DNA of 64,000 nucleotides from FEB-25 sp963726315 (GCA_963726315.1 CAVSBZ010000001.1:310001-374000); one strand, 5' to 3'; shown: positions 1 to 8,921, numbered from the stretch's first letter. The notes: generated from the sequence alone by a model not told the origin. Numbers and translations are program-made.

Positions 1-1
1 A

Positions 2-478
2 ATCAGGCGCAAGATGCGCCGGTCGGAAGAGTATTATTTGCCGGTGAGCTGGTACATCATCCAGGATGGGGATAATCTGGAAAAGGATGTGGACGAGTTT
101 TTACGGCTGATGGCCTTTGATGCCGATAAAGCCAAGTTCCTCACCCCTGCTATGCGCGAGCAGATGCACTCGATCGTGAAGGCGGCGCATAAAGCCGGGT
201 GGTTACAGCTGGCGTTCATCGAAGTGAACGGGCAAAAGGCTGCCGGCTACCTGAACTTCGATTATATGGACCACATTTGGGTGTATAACTCGGGGTTGGA
301 TTTCAAATACGGAGAGCTATCTCCCGGCTGGGTGCTGCTGGGATACTTGCTGGAATGGGCTAATGAACACCAGCGCAAGTACTTTGACTTCATGCGCGGG
401 GATGAGCAGTATAAATACCGCTTCGGGGCGATCGACCGGCAGGTGATGCGGGTGACGCTGCGCATGCTACCTGGATGA
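2..478 (+). CDS. GNAT-fold acetyltransferase, CelD/BcsL-like, C-terminal part
   Basis: The reading frame is open from the left edge of the window, and the residues before the first ATG (IRRK) read naturally into it, so the gene is cut at its 5' end. The visible part has the ending typical of the CelD/BcsL (Acetyltransf_6) group: an early line of charged residues, then AAGYLNF, YNSGLD, a long helix with LLGYLLEWA, and the closing FDFMRGDEQYKYRFG signature. Such proteins act as acyltransferases, often in polysaccharide or cell-surface formation. The substrate cannot be told from this fragment. It converges on the radical SAM gene to its right. Confidence 0.72.
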   Translation: MRRKMRRSEEYYLPVSWYIIQDGDNLEKDVDEFLRLMAFDADKAKFLTPAMREQMHSIVKAAHKAGWLQLAFIEVNGQKAAGYLNFDYMDHIWVYNSGLDFKYGELSPGWVLLGYLLEWANEHQRKYFDFMRGDEQYKYRFGAIDRQVMRVTLRMLPG

Positions 479-502
479 GAGTGTAGATTCCATTTTCGCT
501 GA

Positions 503-1618
503 TCAGCTGAATAACCTGGGCATTCCCCAGCCGCCGAGTTTCACCGACCCGGGCTGGCCCGTCCAGATCCCCGGGATAAGCGAGCCGCACTTCGGGCACG
601 CTCCGGTCTCTGTCAGGCGGTATTGGTGGATGACGTAACCCGTGCGCTCCACCAGCAGAGTCTGGCATTTTGGACAGCAGGTGTTTTCGTATTCCCGCAG
701 GCTGCCCGGCAGGTTGCCGGCATAGACGAATTTGAGTCCGGCTTCCTGCCCGATCTCAGCCGCCCGCTGCAGGGTTTTGGCGGGGGTGGGACGCGGCTCG
801 GTCATCTTATAGTCAGGGTGGAAGGCGGTTACGTGCCAGGGGATATCGGGCGAGACTGAGGTAATGAAGCGCCCGGTATCCATCAGCTCCTCGGTGCTGT
901 CATTGAAGCCCGGGATGACCAGCGTCACCACTTCCACCCATAAGCCCAGCTCGTGTGCCCGGCGGATGGTGTCTTGCACGTTTTTCAACACCCCTCCCAG
1001 CTGGCGATACTGCTTATCGCGCATGGTCTTCAGGTCCACCTTATAGGCGGAGAGATAGGGTCGCAGGTATTCCAGCACCTCTTTCGTAGCGTTGCCGTTG
1101 GAGACGTACACGCATTTGATGCCCTGTTCCACTGCCTGCTTGAAGATGCTCACCGCCCACTCGGAGGTGATCAACGGCTCGTTGTAGGATGAGGCGATCA
1201 CGCCCGCCCCGGCTCTCTGGGCTGCCAACACCATCTGCTCGGGCGAGATGCGCCGCAAGTAGCCGATCGACTCATCGGCTGCCGGGTCGCGCAGCATCTG
1301 CGAGCTGACCCAGTTCTGGCAGTTGGCACAGTGGAAGTCACACCCCAGCATGCCAAAGGTGAGGGCATCACTGCCGGGTAGCACGTGGAAGAAGGGCTTC
1401 TTTTCGATCGGGTCGGCTTGCAGACCAGCCACATAGCCCCATGGCACACGCAGTTTGCCCCCCTGGTTGAAGCGCACCTGGCAAATGCCGCGCCGCCCTT
1501 CACGGATCAGGCAGCGGTGGGCGCAGGCAACGCAGCGCACGGAGTTATCTGGCAGCATTTCCGCCAGCTCCATATTCTCGACGGTCATTTCATCCAGGAT
1601 TTCTTCCATGGTCTTCAT
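503..1618 (-). CDS. amrS: AmmeMemoRadiSam system radical SAM enzyme
   Basis: The radical SAM cluster motif is CDFHCANC at about residues 93-100, the CX3CX2C spacing of this family, preceded by GMLG and followed by QNW. An N-terminal cysteine cluster (CVACAHRC) and a C-terminal zinc-ribbon-like pair (CCPKC, CPKCG) complete the protein of about 371 residues. I chose the ATG at 1618 because AAAGGAG abuts the ATG three codons upstream and sits nine bases from this one. The family is related to pyruvate-formate-lyase activases and belongs to a three-gene set (AmmeMemoRadiSam A and B) of unsettled function. The partners are not in the window. Confidence 0.9.
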   Translation of the reverse strand: MKTMEEILDEMTVENMELAEMLPDNSVRCVACAHRCLIREGRRGICQVRFNQGGKLRVPWGYVAGLQADPIEKKPFFHVLPGSDALTFGMLGCDFHCANCQNWVSSQMLRDPAADESIGYLRRISPEQMVLAAQRAGAGVIASSYNEPLITSEWAVSIFKQAVEQGIKCVYVSNGNATKEVLEYLRPYLSAYKVDLKTMRDKQYRQLGGVLKNVQDTIRRAHELGLWVEVVTLVIPGFNDSTEELMDTGRFITSVSPDIPWHVTAFHPDYKMTEPRPTPAKTLQRAAEIGQEAGLKFVYAGNLPGSLREYENTCCPKCQTLLVERTGYVIHQYRLTETGACPKCGSLIPGIWTGQPGSVKLGGWGMPRLFS

Positions 1619-1637
1619 AGAATCCATCTCCTTTAAT

Positions 1638-1819
1638 ATAATTACTCACCCATCCCCCCTTTGGCCCCCCCTTCCCCCGTCAATACCCAATTCTGGGAAG
1701 GGGGGATGGGGCTGAAATAAAGGAGTCCGCAGGGAAAACCACCTGCGGACTCCTTTATTTCGATTATCCTGACTCAGATGTTTGCAGGTGATGTTAATTA
1801 GTATACATTGAGTAGTTAC
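1638..1819. repeat. MITE-like element, copy D (IS66-type ends)
   Basis: The element is 182 bp, bounded by an ataattactcaccc left end and a tgagtagttac right end that are inverted copies of each other. The flanking octamers CCTTTAAT and TCGTTAAC agree at 5 of 8 bases, as expected of an old target duplication. Inside are a C-rich/G-rich inverted repeat (cccccttccc to gggaaggggg) and a perfect 19-bp hairpin. It belongs with the copies at 12032, 12241 and 13457. It carries no gene. Confidence 0.7.
1715..1760. terminator. perfect 19-bp hairpin, likely bidirectional terminator
   Basis: Arms 1715-1733 and 1742-1760 are exact inverted copies with an eight-base loop. The left arm begins AAATAAAGGAG and the right arm ends CTCCTTTATTT, so U-rich tails arise in both directions. 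It lies inside MITE-like copy D, between the divergent amrS and mobA genes, so it may belong to the element and not to either gene. Confidence 0.55.
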
Positions 1820-1903
1820 TCGTTAACCATAATCCCATTATAATCATCTTTGTTTCGTGATGAATTCGATGAGGATTGAGAATCAATCAGGTGGAGTTAA
1901 AAC

Positions 1904-2522
1904 ATGCTGACCCTGGCGATCCAGGCGGGAGGCGAATCGCGCCGCATGGGTACAGATAAAGCCCTGCTGCCCTTCCTCGGGCAGCCGCTGGTCGTGCGCC
2001 TGCTCAGCCGCCTGGCATGGATCGCAGATGAGGTGATCATTACCTCAAACCAACCGGAGAATTACCGCTTCCTGGGGCTCACCCCCATCCCTGACCTGCT
2101 GCCGGGTTTGGGCGCCTTGGGAGGCCTGCACACTGCCCTGAGCGCGGCTACGCACCCATATGCTGCCGTGGTGGCATGTGATATGCCCTTCGCCAGCCCG
2201 GAGATATTCCTGTATGCCCTGGCTCAGCTGCGCGAGCGTAGTGCCGACGTGGTCATCCCGCGCACGGAAGCGGGAATGGAGCCGTTCCACGCCGTTTACC
2301 GCTGCGAAATCCTGCCTGCCGCCGATACAAGCAGCGATACAAGCCGGCAAGCGCCGCGCCGATGCCTGGTTCGAGCAGGTGAACATCCACTACCTGGAGG
2401 TGGAAGAAATCCTGCCATACGACCCCGACAGGTTGACTTTTTTCAACATCAATACGCAGGAGGAATTGAAGGAAGCGGAAAGACTTGCCGGGAATGAGCT
2501 TTCAGCGGGCAATTCAGGGTGA
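1904..2522 (+). CDS. mobA: Molybdenum cofactor guanylyltransferase, frameshifted
   Basis: MobA attaches GMP to molybdopterin. The N-terminal nucleotide-binding signature is clear (IQAGGESRRMGTDKALL at residues 6-22), followed by PGLGALGGLHTAL and ACDMPF. The frame breaks near 2317-2324 in a GCCGCCG stretch: the first frame runs on to a meaningless tail ending at 2497, while the next frame (+1) continues the family pattern with RRADAWFEQV, then DPDRLTFFNINTQEEL, and ends at 2522. Joined, the product is about 205 residues, normal for MobA. One extra base explains the break, either a real lesion or a sequence error. A GGTGGAG site lies seven bases before the ATG. Confidence 0.85.
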
Positions 2523-2658
2523 GCATTCCGGTGGTCTGGAGTGGTTGTCACTTCATTCGCATTAGATTAGCATCGATACAGGGTTTTATCACCGAAGAAC
2601 CTTTTTGGACCGAATTATAATTAGACCCATCCCCAGTTAGAATTTTTAGGAGTCCCCC

Positions 2659-3924
2659 ATGCCCCTCGACCTGCCCACCATCCGCTCTCAATTCCCCGCC
2701 CTCACCCGTGAGGCCATCTTCCTGGATAACCCCGCCGGTACGCAAGTGGCACGCACCGTGCTCGACCGGATGAAGGATTACCTGGCGGAGCACAATGCCA
2801 ACCATGAAGGCGCCTTCGCCACCAGCCGCGAGTCGGATGCGCTGATAGAGGAAGCGAGGATGGCAGCAGCCGACTTCCTGAACGCCCCTGACCCGCATGA
2901 GATCGTGTTCGGTCCCAACATGACCAGCCTGACATTCAACCTCAGCCGCTCGCTGGTGCGCACCTTCAACCCCGGAGATTCGATCGTGGTCACCCGCCTG
3001 GACCACGATGCCAACGTCACGCCGTGGGTGATGGCGGCTGAAGACCGGGGCTGCGAGGTGATCTGGGTAGATTTTCACCCCGAAGACGGCACGCTGAACA
3101 TGGACGAGATGCAGGCAGCCATCCAGCGCAAGCCGCGCCTGGTGGCGGTGGGCTACGCCTCCAACGCCCTGGGGACGATCAACCCGGTGGCGCACATCAC
3201 CCAGCTGGCGCACGAGGCGGGTGCGCTGGTATACATCGATGCGGTGCAGTACGCCCCCCACGGACCGATCGACGTCCAGAAATTAGGCTGTGACTTCCTG
3301 GTGTGCTCGTCGTACAAGTTTTTCGGACCACACATGGGGGCGCTGTATGGGAATTATGACCTGCTGGATAGCTTGAGAGCGTACAAAGTGCGCCCGGCAC
3401 CCAAGGACCCGCCGGGCAAGTTCGAGACCGGCACGGGCAATTTCGAGGGCATGGCGGGGGTTCTCGGGGCGCTGGAGTACATCGAGTGGGTGGGTGCCAC
3501 CTATGGCGACGAATTTACCGAACGCTATGCACATGAATATTCTGGGCGGCGACTGCTCTTCAAGGAGGGCATGGCAGCTATCCGCAGCTACGAGTTCGAG
3601 TTAAGCCACGCCTTGCTGGATATCCTGGCGGAGACACCCGGGGTGACAGTGTATGGCCTAACCGACACCCAACGGCTGGAGGAGCGCGTGCCCACCTGTG
3701 CGTTTACCCTGACTGGTAAACCACCCCGCCAGGTGGCGGAGGAGTTGGACGAGGCTGATATCTTCGTGTGGGATGGGAATTACTACGCCCTGGGGGTCAC
3801 CGAGCGCCTGGGGTTGGAGGATTCTGGCGGGATGGTGCGCGTGGGACCCGTGCATTACAATACCGTCGAGGAGATCAATAGGTTTGGAGAGGCGCTGGGG
3901 AAAATTACAGTTAATAAGCGTTAA
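2659..3924 (+). CDS. Cysteine desulfurase-like PLP protein (class V aminotransferase)
   Basis: This 421-residue fold-type I PLP enzyme has YIDAVQYAPH (the Asp that holds the pyridine ring) and SSYKFFGPHMGALYG with the Schiff-base Lys. The C-terminal domain ends LGLEDSGGMVRVGPVHYNT, as in the SufS-like group TIGR01976. The flexible-loop Cys of true SufS/IscS desulfurases is not evident in the C-terminal half, so sulfur transfer is not assured. The start follows TAGGAG by six bases. Decayed fragments of the same gene family lie at 4512, 6023 and 8719, suggesting a former tandem array. Confidence 0.85.
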   Translation: MPLDLPTIRSQFPALTREAIFLDNPAGTQVARTVLDRMKDYLAEHNANHEGAFATSRESDALIEEARMAAADFLNAPDPHEIVFGPNMTSLTFNLSRSLVRTFNPGDSIVVTRLDHDANVTPWVMAAEDRGCEVIWVDFHPEDGTLNMDEMQAAIQRKPRLVAVGYASNALGTINPVAHITQLAHEAGALVYIDAVQYAPHGPIDVQKLGCDFLVCSSYKFFGPHMGALYGNYDLLDSLRAYKVRPAPKDPPGKFETGTGNFEGMAGVLGALEYIEWVGATYGDEFTERYAHEYSGRRLLFKEGMAAIRSYEFELSHALLDILAETPGVTVYGLTDTQRLEERVPTCAFTLTGKPPRQVAEELDEADIFVWDGNYYALGVTERLGLEDSGGMVRVGPVHYNTVEEINRFGEALGKITVNKR

Positions 3925-3951
3925 TTATGAACGGACACAATTAAAAGTCGT

Positions 3952-4176
3952 TCATAATAAATTCTTGAGTTCGCTGTAAGAGATTTCGCAATCTTTCAGA
4001 ATTTGGGAAGTAATCCCTGGACCTAACGTTTCACCGCGATGTATGGGGATCACTGTACTGCGACCATCAGGATGCCTTAAAGAATGATGACTCCCCTTTA
4101 TCCGGATTACTTCGAATCCTGCTTTCTGGAGAGCCACCAATAGCTTATGGCCAGTTAATCGTGGAGTCTTGGTCAT
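3952..4176 (-). CDS. hicA: HicA family toxin (mRNA interferase)
   Basis: HicA is a small double-stranded-RNA-binding-fold ribonuclease that cleaves mRNA. The 74-residue protein starting MTKTPRLTGHKLL has the family core AGFEVIRIKGSHHSLRHPDG, with the catalytic His in GSHH, followed by IPIHRGETLGPG. It overlaps hicB by four bases (ATGA), so the two are translationally coupled. A longer frame to 4248 exists, but the overlap start matches family length. The order here is antitoxin first, then toxin. Confidence 0.9.
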   Translation of the reverse strand: MTKTPRLTGHKLLVALQKAGFEVIRIKGSHHSLRHPDGRSTVIPIHRGETLGPGITSQILKDCEISYSELKNLL

Positions 4177-4388
4177 GTCTCGACCAGGATTCGTTGGACA
4201 CCAATGAATTTTAGAGGTTCGCTTTCTTGACCCTGGACCTCCAGGCATAAGGCGATGGCTTCTTTGATCCTGTCCATGAGTGTGTCTAAGGATTTCGCTT
4301 GGGTATGGCAGCCATGCAGCTCTGGAACTGATGCCACATAATAACCTTCATCGTCTTTTTCGATAATCACGTTAAATTCACGTGTCAT
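4173..4388 (-). CDS. hicB: HicB family antitoxin
   Basis: The 71-residue protein starts MTREFNVIIEKDDEGYYVASVPELHGCHTQAKS, the partial RNase H-like fold of HicB. It is a short form, lacking the C-terminal DNA-binding domain found in longer HicB proteins. A GAGGT ribosome site precedes the ATG at 4388, which is why the upstream in-frame ATG at 4448 is not used. A TATAAT-like hexamer at 4407-4412 on this strand may be its -10 box. The pair sits between the intact desulfurase-like gene and a decayed copy of its 3' end. Confidence 0.88.
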   Translation of the reverse strand: MTREFNVIIEKDDEGYYVASVPELHGCHTQAKSLDTLMDRIKEAIALCLEVQGQESEPLKFIGVQRILVET

Positions 4389-4511
4389 ACTATACCTCTC
4401 ATTAAAATTATATCCTAATGTGATTGTTCGTGTGATACCGATATCCACCTTTTATTAGGGCGGTATATCCATTGACTGGCTATAAAGCTTGCTGAGAAGA
4501 ACTCCATTATA

Positions 4512-4690
4512 TGGGAAGGTAAATACTTTGACCTGGGGGTCACCGAGCGGTTGGGGCTGGAGGATTCAAGTCCTTCGCTTTGCTCAGGATAAACTCAATG
4601 GTGCGGGTGGGACCGGTTCTGCTGTCGCTGGGATTACAACACGGTAGAGGAGATAAATAGGTTTGGGGAGGCGCTAACAAGGATTTATAA
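4512..4690 (+). pseudogene. Decayed 3' fragment of the desulfurase-like gene
   Basis: The stretch is a broken copy of the last ~60 codons of the gene at 2659. Shared runs include ctgggggtcaccgagcg, ggttgg/ggctggaggatt, atggtgcgggtgggacc, and gaggagataaataggtttgg next to the original gaggagatcaataggtttgg. About 29 bases are inserted after the GLED codons and the frame is lost. It reads in the same direction as the parent, beyond the HicAB pair. Confidence 0.75.
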
Positions 4691-4735
4691 TGCAGTGACT
4701 CACTCTTATGGAAAAGGTTCATCGCCGGGGTTATC

Positions 4736-5347
4736 CTAGGGTACCGTGGGCGAAGCAGGCGGCGGGTAAGCCTGGGGCACCGGGGTGCTTGTTTTCGTCG
4801 GCATGGGCGTAAGTGTAGGGTAGTGCGTCCTGGTAGGCATAGCCTGCAAGGTGGCAAGCATCAATGGGTCGATAGTGGATAAGTCACCTTGTGTTATTGG
4901 GATGGGTGTCCCTGCATAATAGACCGTGCTGATACCTTGATGTTGATGTATTCGTAATGAATAAATAGCACCTAATTGAGGGGTATTTGCACTGGTAACA
5001 ATTTGAAAAACCCCATCGCTTTCTGGTAATAGGAAATTCTTAACAAAGCTCCGTGGCTGGTTTGCTTCGATTTCAATTACCCAATTTATCCCATGATTAA
5101 CCCAACTATCTATGTCTTCAATTTGTACACCTGGGGAGGGGTATAGGTATATTTTCAGATTACTAATATTTTCGGTACTGGACACAGTTATCGTTATTGT
5201 ATTCGTTTCATTGAACAGAACGGGTTCAGCGACTTCCATCTCAATACATAATTTCTCATCCATGCTGCAACTTTTGTTGTCAGAAGATACTCCAGCGCAA
5301 GCTGCCAGGTTCACGATAAAAAGAACACTTATCCATAAGTTTTTCAT
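4736..5347 (-). CDS. Lipoprotein of unknown function
   Basis: The 203-residue protein has a lipoprotein signal peptide with lipobox LAAC around residues 14-17. The middle is a mixed beta-type domain with no family I recognise. The C-terminal 40 residues are a Thr/Pro-rich tract (TPTLTPMPTKTSTPVP) typical of Chloroflexota surface proteins. A truncated copy of its 3' end lies at 6136-6250, next to another desulfurase fragment, so the two were duplicated together. A CGGAG site precedes the ATG. Confidence 0.6.
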   Translation of the reverse strand: MKNLWISVLFIVNLAACAGVSSDNKSCSMDEKLCIEMEVAEPVLFNETNTITITVSSTENISNLKIYLYPSPGVQIEDIDSWVNHGINWVIEIEANQPRSFVKNFLLPESDGVFQIVTSANTPQLGAIYSLRIHQHQGISTVYYAGTPIPITQGDLSTIDPLMLATLQAMPTRTHYPTLTPMPTKTSTPVPQAYPPPASPTVP

Positions 5348-5510
5348 TTTTGCTTAGCTCCGCGGTCATGGAATTAGCTTAAAATATTGAATAAGTATCT
5401 GAGCAAACCTGTTATCTTCTACAACATTCACATGAAAGGTATCAGTACTTGAATAAATGCCATCACTGACAACGATGGTGGCCACCTTAATTCATTCAGG
5501 TTCGCCGACC

Positions 5511-5837
5511 TCAGACCCAGAAGAGCGTATTACCCAACCATACTTTTGGCTCTACGGGTTGCATCGGTTTCGCCTTCTGTAAAAAAGCCAGGAAAGGTGC
5601 CGAGGAGTCAAACTCCAGGTGTTCCGCCATGCTGGGGACCTCGATGTGCAGGATATAGTCCCGCACGCCTTCCTTCAGCTCGCTCCCATCTTCCACGGGG
5701 GTGAGCGAAGCGGAGAGAAACTTACCTTGAGCCTTGTATTGCTCCCACATCGGAAGGATCTCGGCCTCGAAGAGCTGTTCGAAACGTTGGACCTCGTCTA
5801 TCCGGAAACTGACAATGATCGCAACGGTCTGAGACAT
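5511..5837 (-). CDS. Small conserved protein, probable dimeric alpha-beta barrel
   Basis: The 108-residue protein has no signal peptide. The pattern (a strand at VAIIVSFRI, a helix from EVQRFEQLFEAEILPMWEQY, the strand KFLSASLTPVEDG, then DYILHIEVPSMAEHLEFDS) suits the dimeric alpha-beta barrel (ABM/EthD-like) superfamily. No catalytic residue can be named. GGAGG lies four bases before the ATG. The name of the fold is inference from the pattern only. Confidence 0.6.
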   Translation of the reverse strand: MSQTVAIIVSFRIDEVQRFEQLFEAEILPMWEQYKAQGKFLSASLTPVEDGSELKEGVRDYILHIEVPSMAEHLEFDSSAPFLAFLQKAKPMQPVEPKVWLGNTLFWV

Positions 5838-6022
5838 TTTTACCTCCGGCTAAGACTGCGCATTTATTCAAGAGTGCGAATATCACCTGGCATAGCCAAT
5901 GACGTTGAAATAGCCTGACAAAGTTATTTCGCCAATGGCCCGCCTAACCACTAATTATACCGACTCTTTCCAGGCTACAAACACGCGCAAACTTATAACG
6001 ATGCGGAAGACCCCGAGTTTTA

Positions 6023-6137
6023 TTTGGGAAAGGTATACCTTTTCCCTAACTGTCACACTTCGTCTGGGGCTGGAGGATTTAAGCGGGATGGTGCGCGTGG
6101 TTCCGGTTCCGCTGTCGCTGAGATTACAAAACCGGGG
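6023..6137 (+). pseudogene. Second decayed 3' fragment of the desulfurase-like gene
   Basis: The segment matches the end of the gene at 2659 and the fragment at 4512: cgtctggggctggaggatt, agcgggatggtgcgcgtgg and ccggttccgctgtcgctg (the last is shared with the 4512 fragment, not the parent). The start and end are missing and the frame is not usable over the whole gene. Sharing of the private variant shows this copy and the one at 4512 come from one duplicated segment. Confidence 0.7.
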
Positions 6138-6250
6138 TTATCGCCTGGAGAAAAAGTAGGCGTAACTGGCGGTGGGTTTCCTAGCGATACCGGGGTGCTA
6201 GTTCTCGTTGGAATGGGGGTGAGAGCAACCCAGGGAGTCTCGGTAGCCAT
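6136..6250 (-). pseudogene. Truncated copy of the 4736 lipoprotein 3' end
   Basis: Translated on the minus strand the segment gives LTPIPTRTSTPVSLGNPPP, which aligns with LTPMPTKTSTPVPQAYPPP of the lipoprotein at 4736-5347. The rest of that gene is absent. It follows the desulfurase fragment in the same relative order as at 4512-4860, so a segment of at least 250 bp was duplicated. Confidence 0.65.
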
Positions 6251-6383
6251 ATATAGAATACCCGATGACTAGAAAATCATAAGATTTTAACGCTTACTAT
6301 AATGCCAACGCATCGGTAGTACGTATATATTTCTTTTGAGAATAACCTAAAAAAATAAAATCGGAGTAATAAGGGAAATATCA

Positions 6384-6412
6384 TTGACATTGTCTCAAAT
6401 TTAAAGTAGAAT
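6384..6412 (+). promoter_or_regulatory. Sigma-70-type promoter for the FN3 protein gene
   Basis: TTGACA at 6384-6389 and TAGAAT at 6407-6412 are separated by exactly 17 bp. The leader to the ATG at 6543 would be about 125 bases and ends in a GAGGAG ribosome site. Confidence 0.65.
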
Positions 6413-6542
6413 GCTGCCTCCTGTAAAGGAATATCCACATGACGGAAACGTCAATATAACAAAATAGTTATCTCGTTTAACACCTCAGTACTTCCAGTAT
6501 CCCAGAATGTACTGACATTCTAACTTTTTTGAGGAGAATCTA

Positions 6543-7511
6543 ATGAATAAATCTTTCTTCAAGGTAATTTCGTTGACAGCCATCATAGCTTTGATGCTCG
6601 TGGCTCTACCTATGCAACCCGCGCAAGCCGCAGGTGAACCTACTGCCCCATCGCAGCTCGAAGCCCTGGCGAGCTACCCAGGTGACCTTGCCATATCGCT
6701 TACGTGGCAAGACAACTCTTTCGATGAGACCGGATTCGAGATCGAACGTTGCATAGGTTTGGGTTGCACCAACTTCACTCTGCTTGGTACCCGGGACTCC
6801 AACATCTACGGACCCTGGTGGAATGACGTTGGGCTGGCGGAGAACACCAGCTACTCCTATCGAGTCAGGGCAGTGAATGGACTCGGTGCGTCTGAGTACA
6901 GCAACATTGCCTCGGCTACCACCAGCTATGCCCGACCCGATGGTCAGGTGACCAGCCTTCTCGGGACGTTCAACAATGGTGCGGTCGAACTCACCTGGAC
7001 GGAAAACGCCACAAACGAGACACGCTACGAAATCGAACGATATGAGGTTGGGGCAGGCGGTACGGAGTTCGTCGTGGTTGGAACAGTCGCCCCCGATATC
7101 ACCAGCTTCGTCGATACCACGGCACTTCGCGGCACCAGCTACGATTACCGGGTTGTTCCATGGCGTTTCGATATCTTTGGTGGAGCACCAATCGTGGTGA
7201 ACGTGCAGACGGGGACAGGCATCGATGCGCCGACAGATGTCAAAGCGACAGCGGGCGCACCGAGCTCAATCCGCCTGACGTGGAAGGGTAAATTCGCCGC
7301 AAGCAACCAGGTTGTAATTCAGCGGGAGAACTGCGATATATATAACGGCTGCTACGGCTGGCTTACTATTGGTCAGGTAGACGCCTCGATAGGCCGCTTC
7401 ACCGACACCGGTCTCTTGCCTGCCACAGCATACACCTACCGAATTCGGACCGTTTCTGCGACGAGCGTCTCGCCATTCACTAATAGTGTCACCGCGACGA
7501 CACGACGATAA
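6543..7511 (+). CDS. Secreted protein with three fibronectin type III domains
   Basis: The 322-residue protein starts with a classical signal peptide (MNKSFFKVISLTAIIALMLV...) ending near AQA-AG at residue 30. Three FN3 repeats follow, at about 35-128, 133-222 and 229-321, each with the signs L-TW-D (LTWQDNS, LTWTENA, LTWKGKF), a FEIER-type strand, and the closing YSYRVRAVN / YDYRVVPW / YTYRIRTVS strands. There is no catalytic domain and no sortase or membrane anchor, so it is probably a released adhesive or carbohydrate-associated protein. GAGGAG lies six bases before the ATG. Confidence 0.85.
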   Translation: MNKSFFKVISLTAIIALMLVALPMQPAQAAGEPTAPSQLEALASYPGDLAISLTWQDNSFDETGFEIERCIGLGCTNFTLLGTRDSNIYGPWWNDVGLAENTSYSYRVRAVNGLGASEYSNIASATTSYARPDGQVTSLLGTFNNGAVELTWTENATNETRYEIERYEVGAGGTEFVVVGTVAPDITSFVDTTALRGTSYDYRVVPWRFDIFGGAPIVVNVQTGTGIDAPTDVKATAGAPSSIRLTWKGKFAASNQVVIQRENCDIYNGCYGWLTIGQVDASIGRFTDTGLLPATAYTYRIRTVSATSVSPFTNSVTATTRR

Positions 7512-7770
7512 TTACTTGAAATGGATAGTCGCCTACTGATTTAATCGGCTGAACCTTGTTGATTTAAATCGTTGTGTCGATGAAGTACTCCCTTCGTACC
7601 AACCGCGGTTAAGAACAATGTTTTAACCCTCGGGTATTAAAAAGATGTGATTTACCTGTGGATTATCACCAATTCCACAATCGATCAAACAGCTGTTTTT
7701 CTCTAGGTGAGGACTGCATATCTCAGAGCTGATGCAGCAGTAGCAGTATCCGGCTTTCAGGATCCATTGT
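7512..7770. other. Intergenic stretch, nothing recognised
   Basis: AT-rich sequence between the FN3 gene and the terminator at 7771. I see no convincing gene, hairpin or repeat. Confidence 0.4.
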
Positions 7771-7804
7771 AAAAAAAGCCTGTCCCAGAATTTCTGGGGC
7801 AGGC
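7771..7804 (-). terminator. Intrinsic terminator of the 7929-8312 gene
   Basis: An 11-bp stem, gcctgtcccag (7778-7788) with ctggggcaggc (7794-7804, one G-T pair), is preceded on the plus strand by seven A. Read on the minus strand, this is a GC stem followed by seven U, about 125 bases after the stop codon of the membrane protein gene. Confidence 0.75.
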
Positions 7805-7928
7805 TGCTTGATTATCCATCTATTTAACCCAAGCTTCCGGGTGATCCCTTAACTCATCCGCCCTTTCGAGTGCGATTTTAGTTTCGCTTTTCGCTCTCTG
7901 GTCTGACCTGTGATTATTCCAAGCCTAC

Positions 7929-8312
7929 TCACTCGAAATCACCATCAGCTTGGGAGTTATTGCGCCGCGATGCCTCGTAAGCATCGATCGCCTGCCTGAT
8001 TTGACGTCGTTTCATCTCTGGTATGATCTGGACGAACACGACCACAACTACACCGGTCCAGAGGGACCAACCGAGCGCGTGGAGCAGATCAGCCAAGAGT
8101 CCGAGAAGCCCCCTCGGCAGCAAGGATAGTAGTGCATATCCAACGACATGAGCGGTCAGACCGACCACGAAGCTGATCACAAGGCTCCGGTACAGAATGC
8201 GCTGCCCTGAAACGGATTGCCTCAACTCCATCACGTGCGCCTCCATCCACGCCAGCACCCGTTCATCGGTGAACATGGGTGGAACGCCATTAGAATCCTG
8301 ATTTTCATTCAT
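7929..8312 (-). CDS. Small membrane protein of unknown function
   Basis: The 127-residue protein has a charged N-terminal helix (VLAWMEAHVMELRQSV), then two or three hydrophobic segments at about 44-66 and 72-97 (SFVVGLTAHVVGYALLSLL, GVVVVVFVQII), then a charged tail. The second half suggests a hairpin-type inner-membrane protein. AGGAGG precedes the ATG by seven bases. I do not recognise a family. Confidence 0.6.
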   Translation of the reverse strand: MNENQDSNGVPPMFTDERVLAWMEAHVMELRQSVSGQRILYRSLVISFVVGLTAHVVGYALLSLLPRGLLGLLADLLHALGWSLWTGVVVVVFVQIIPEMKRRQIRQAIDAYEASRRNNSQADGDFE

Positions 8313-8718
8313 AATCGAACCTCCTGATATGTGCCCAATTATGCGTCAGTCGCTTAATCCGAACCGATTGACACGCGGATAATATTCCTCTTACCTTTCG
8401 TGATGAGTTCGGAAAACCATGATGCCAAGCCCCCTATCTAGTGCATAACACGCCACCTACCGGTATATTTAGCTATATACATGCCTATAAAATATTATAC
8501 ATCGATACTGGCGGGCTTCCATCCAGAATTTGACTTCTTGACCAGGTCTGTGATCGGTTGCGGTTGATATTGCCACAAAGGAGATCAGCGTCTACAACAG
8601 ATTAATCCAACATCGTCAATTATTGTCCATAGGAAATACGTAACCTGTTAGTTATATGAGTAAGCACCAACCTGACTGAATGGGGAAAATTCCTCTTTTG
8701 CTCATTGAGTCTCACAAA
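8313..8718. other. Intergenic stretch, nothing recognised
   Basis: No reading frame with a ribosome site or recognisable protein was seen, and no strong hairpin. It leads into the desulfurase fragment at 8719. Confidence 0.35.
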
Positions 8719-8812
8719 ATAAGTTCTTCAGTCCGCACATGGGGGTGCTCCAGGTCAGCTACGGCCTGCTCTGAAGAGCCGGCACCGGCAACTTCGAGGT
8801 CATGCGCGAGAA
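8719..8812 (+). pseudogene. Third decayed fragment of the desulfurase-like gene (active-site region)
   Basis: The segment resembles the codons around the PLP-binding Lys of the 2659 gene: aagttcttcagtccgcacatgggggtgct beside the original aagtttttcggaccacacatgggggcgct, then a shared cctgct, and after a deletion gccggcaccggcaacttcgag beside accggcacgggcaatttcgag. It is broken and untranslatable as a unit. It comes from a different part of the gene than the fragments at 4512 and 6023. Confidence 0.6.
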
Positions 8813-8921
8813 ACAGAAAAGTTCCAGCCTTCGTATGAACCATTTTTTTACGAATTATTACTGGAAGCGAGAGGCTCAAGCCCTTTGCCGACCGAATTGA
8901 AAGCGGGCTACTTTGAATCTA

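Noticed and set aside
4388..4448. Longer HicB start at 4448
   Set aside because: The family N-terminus and the GAGGT ribosome site both point to the ATG at 4388.
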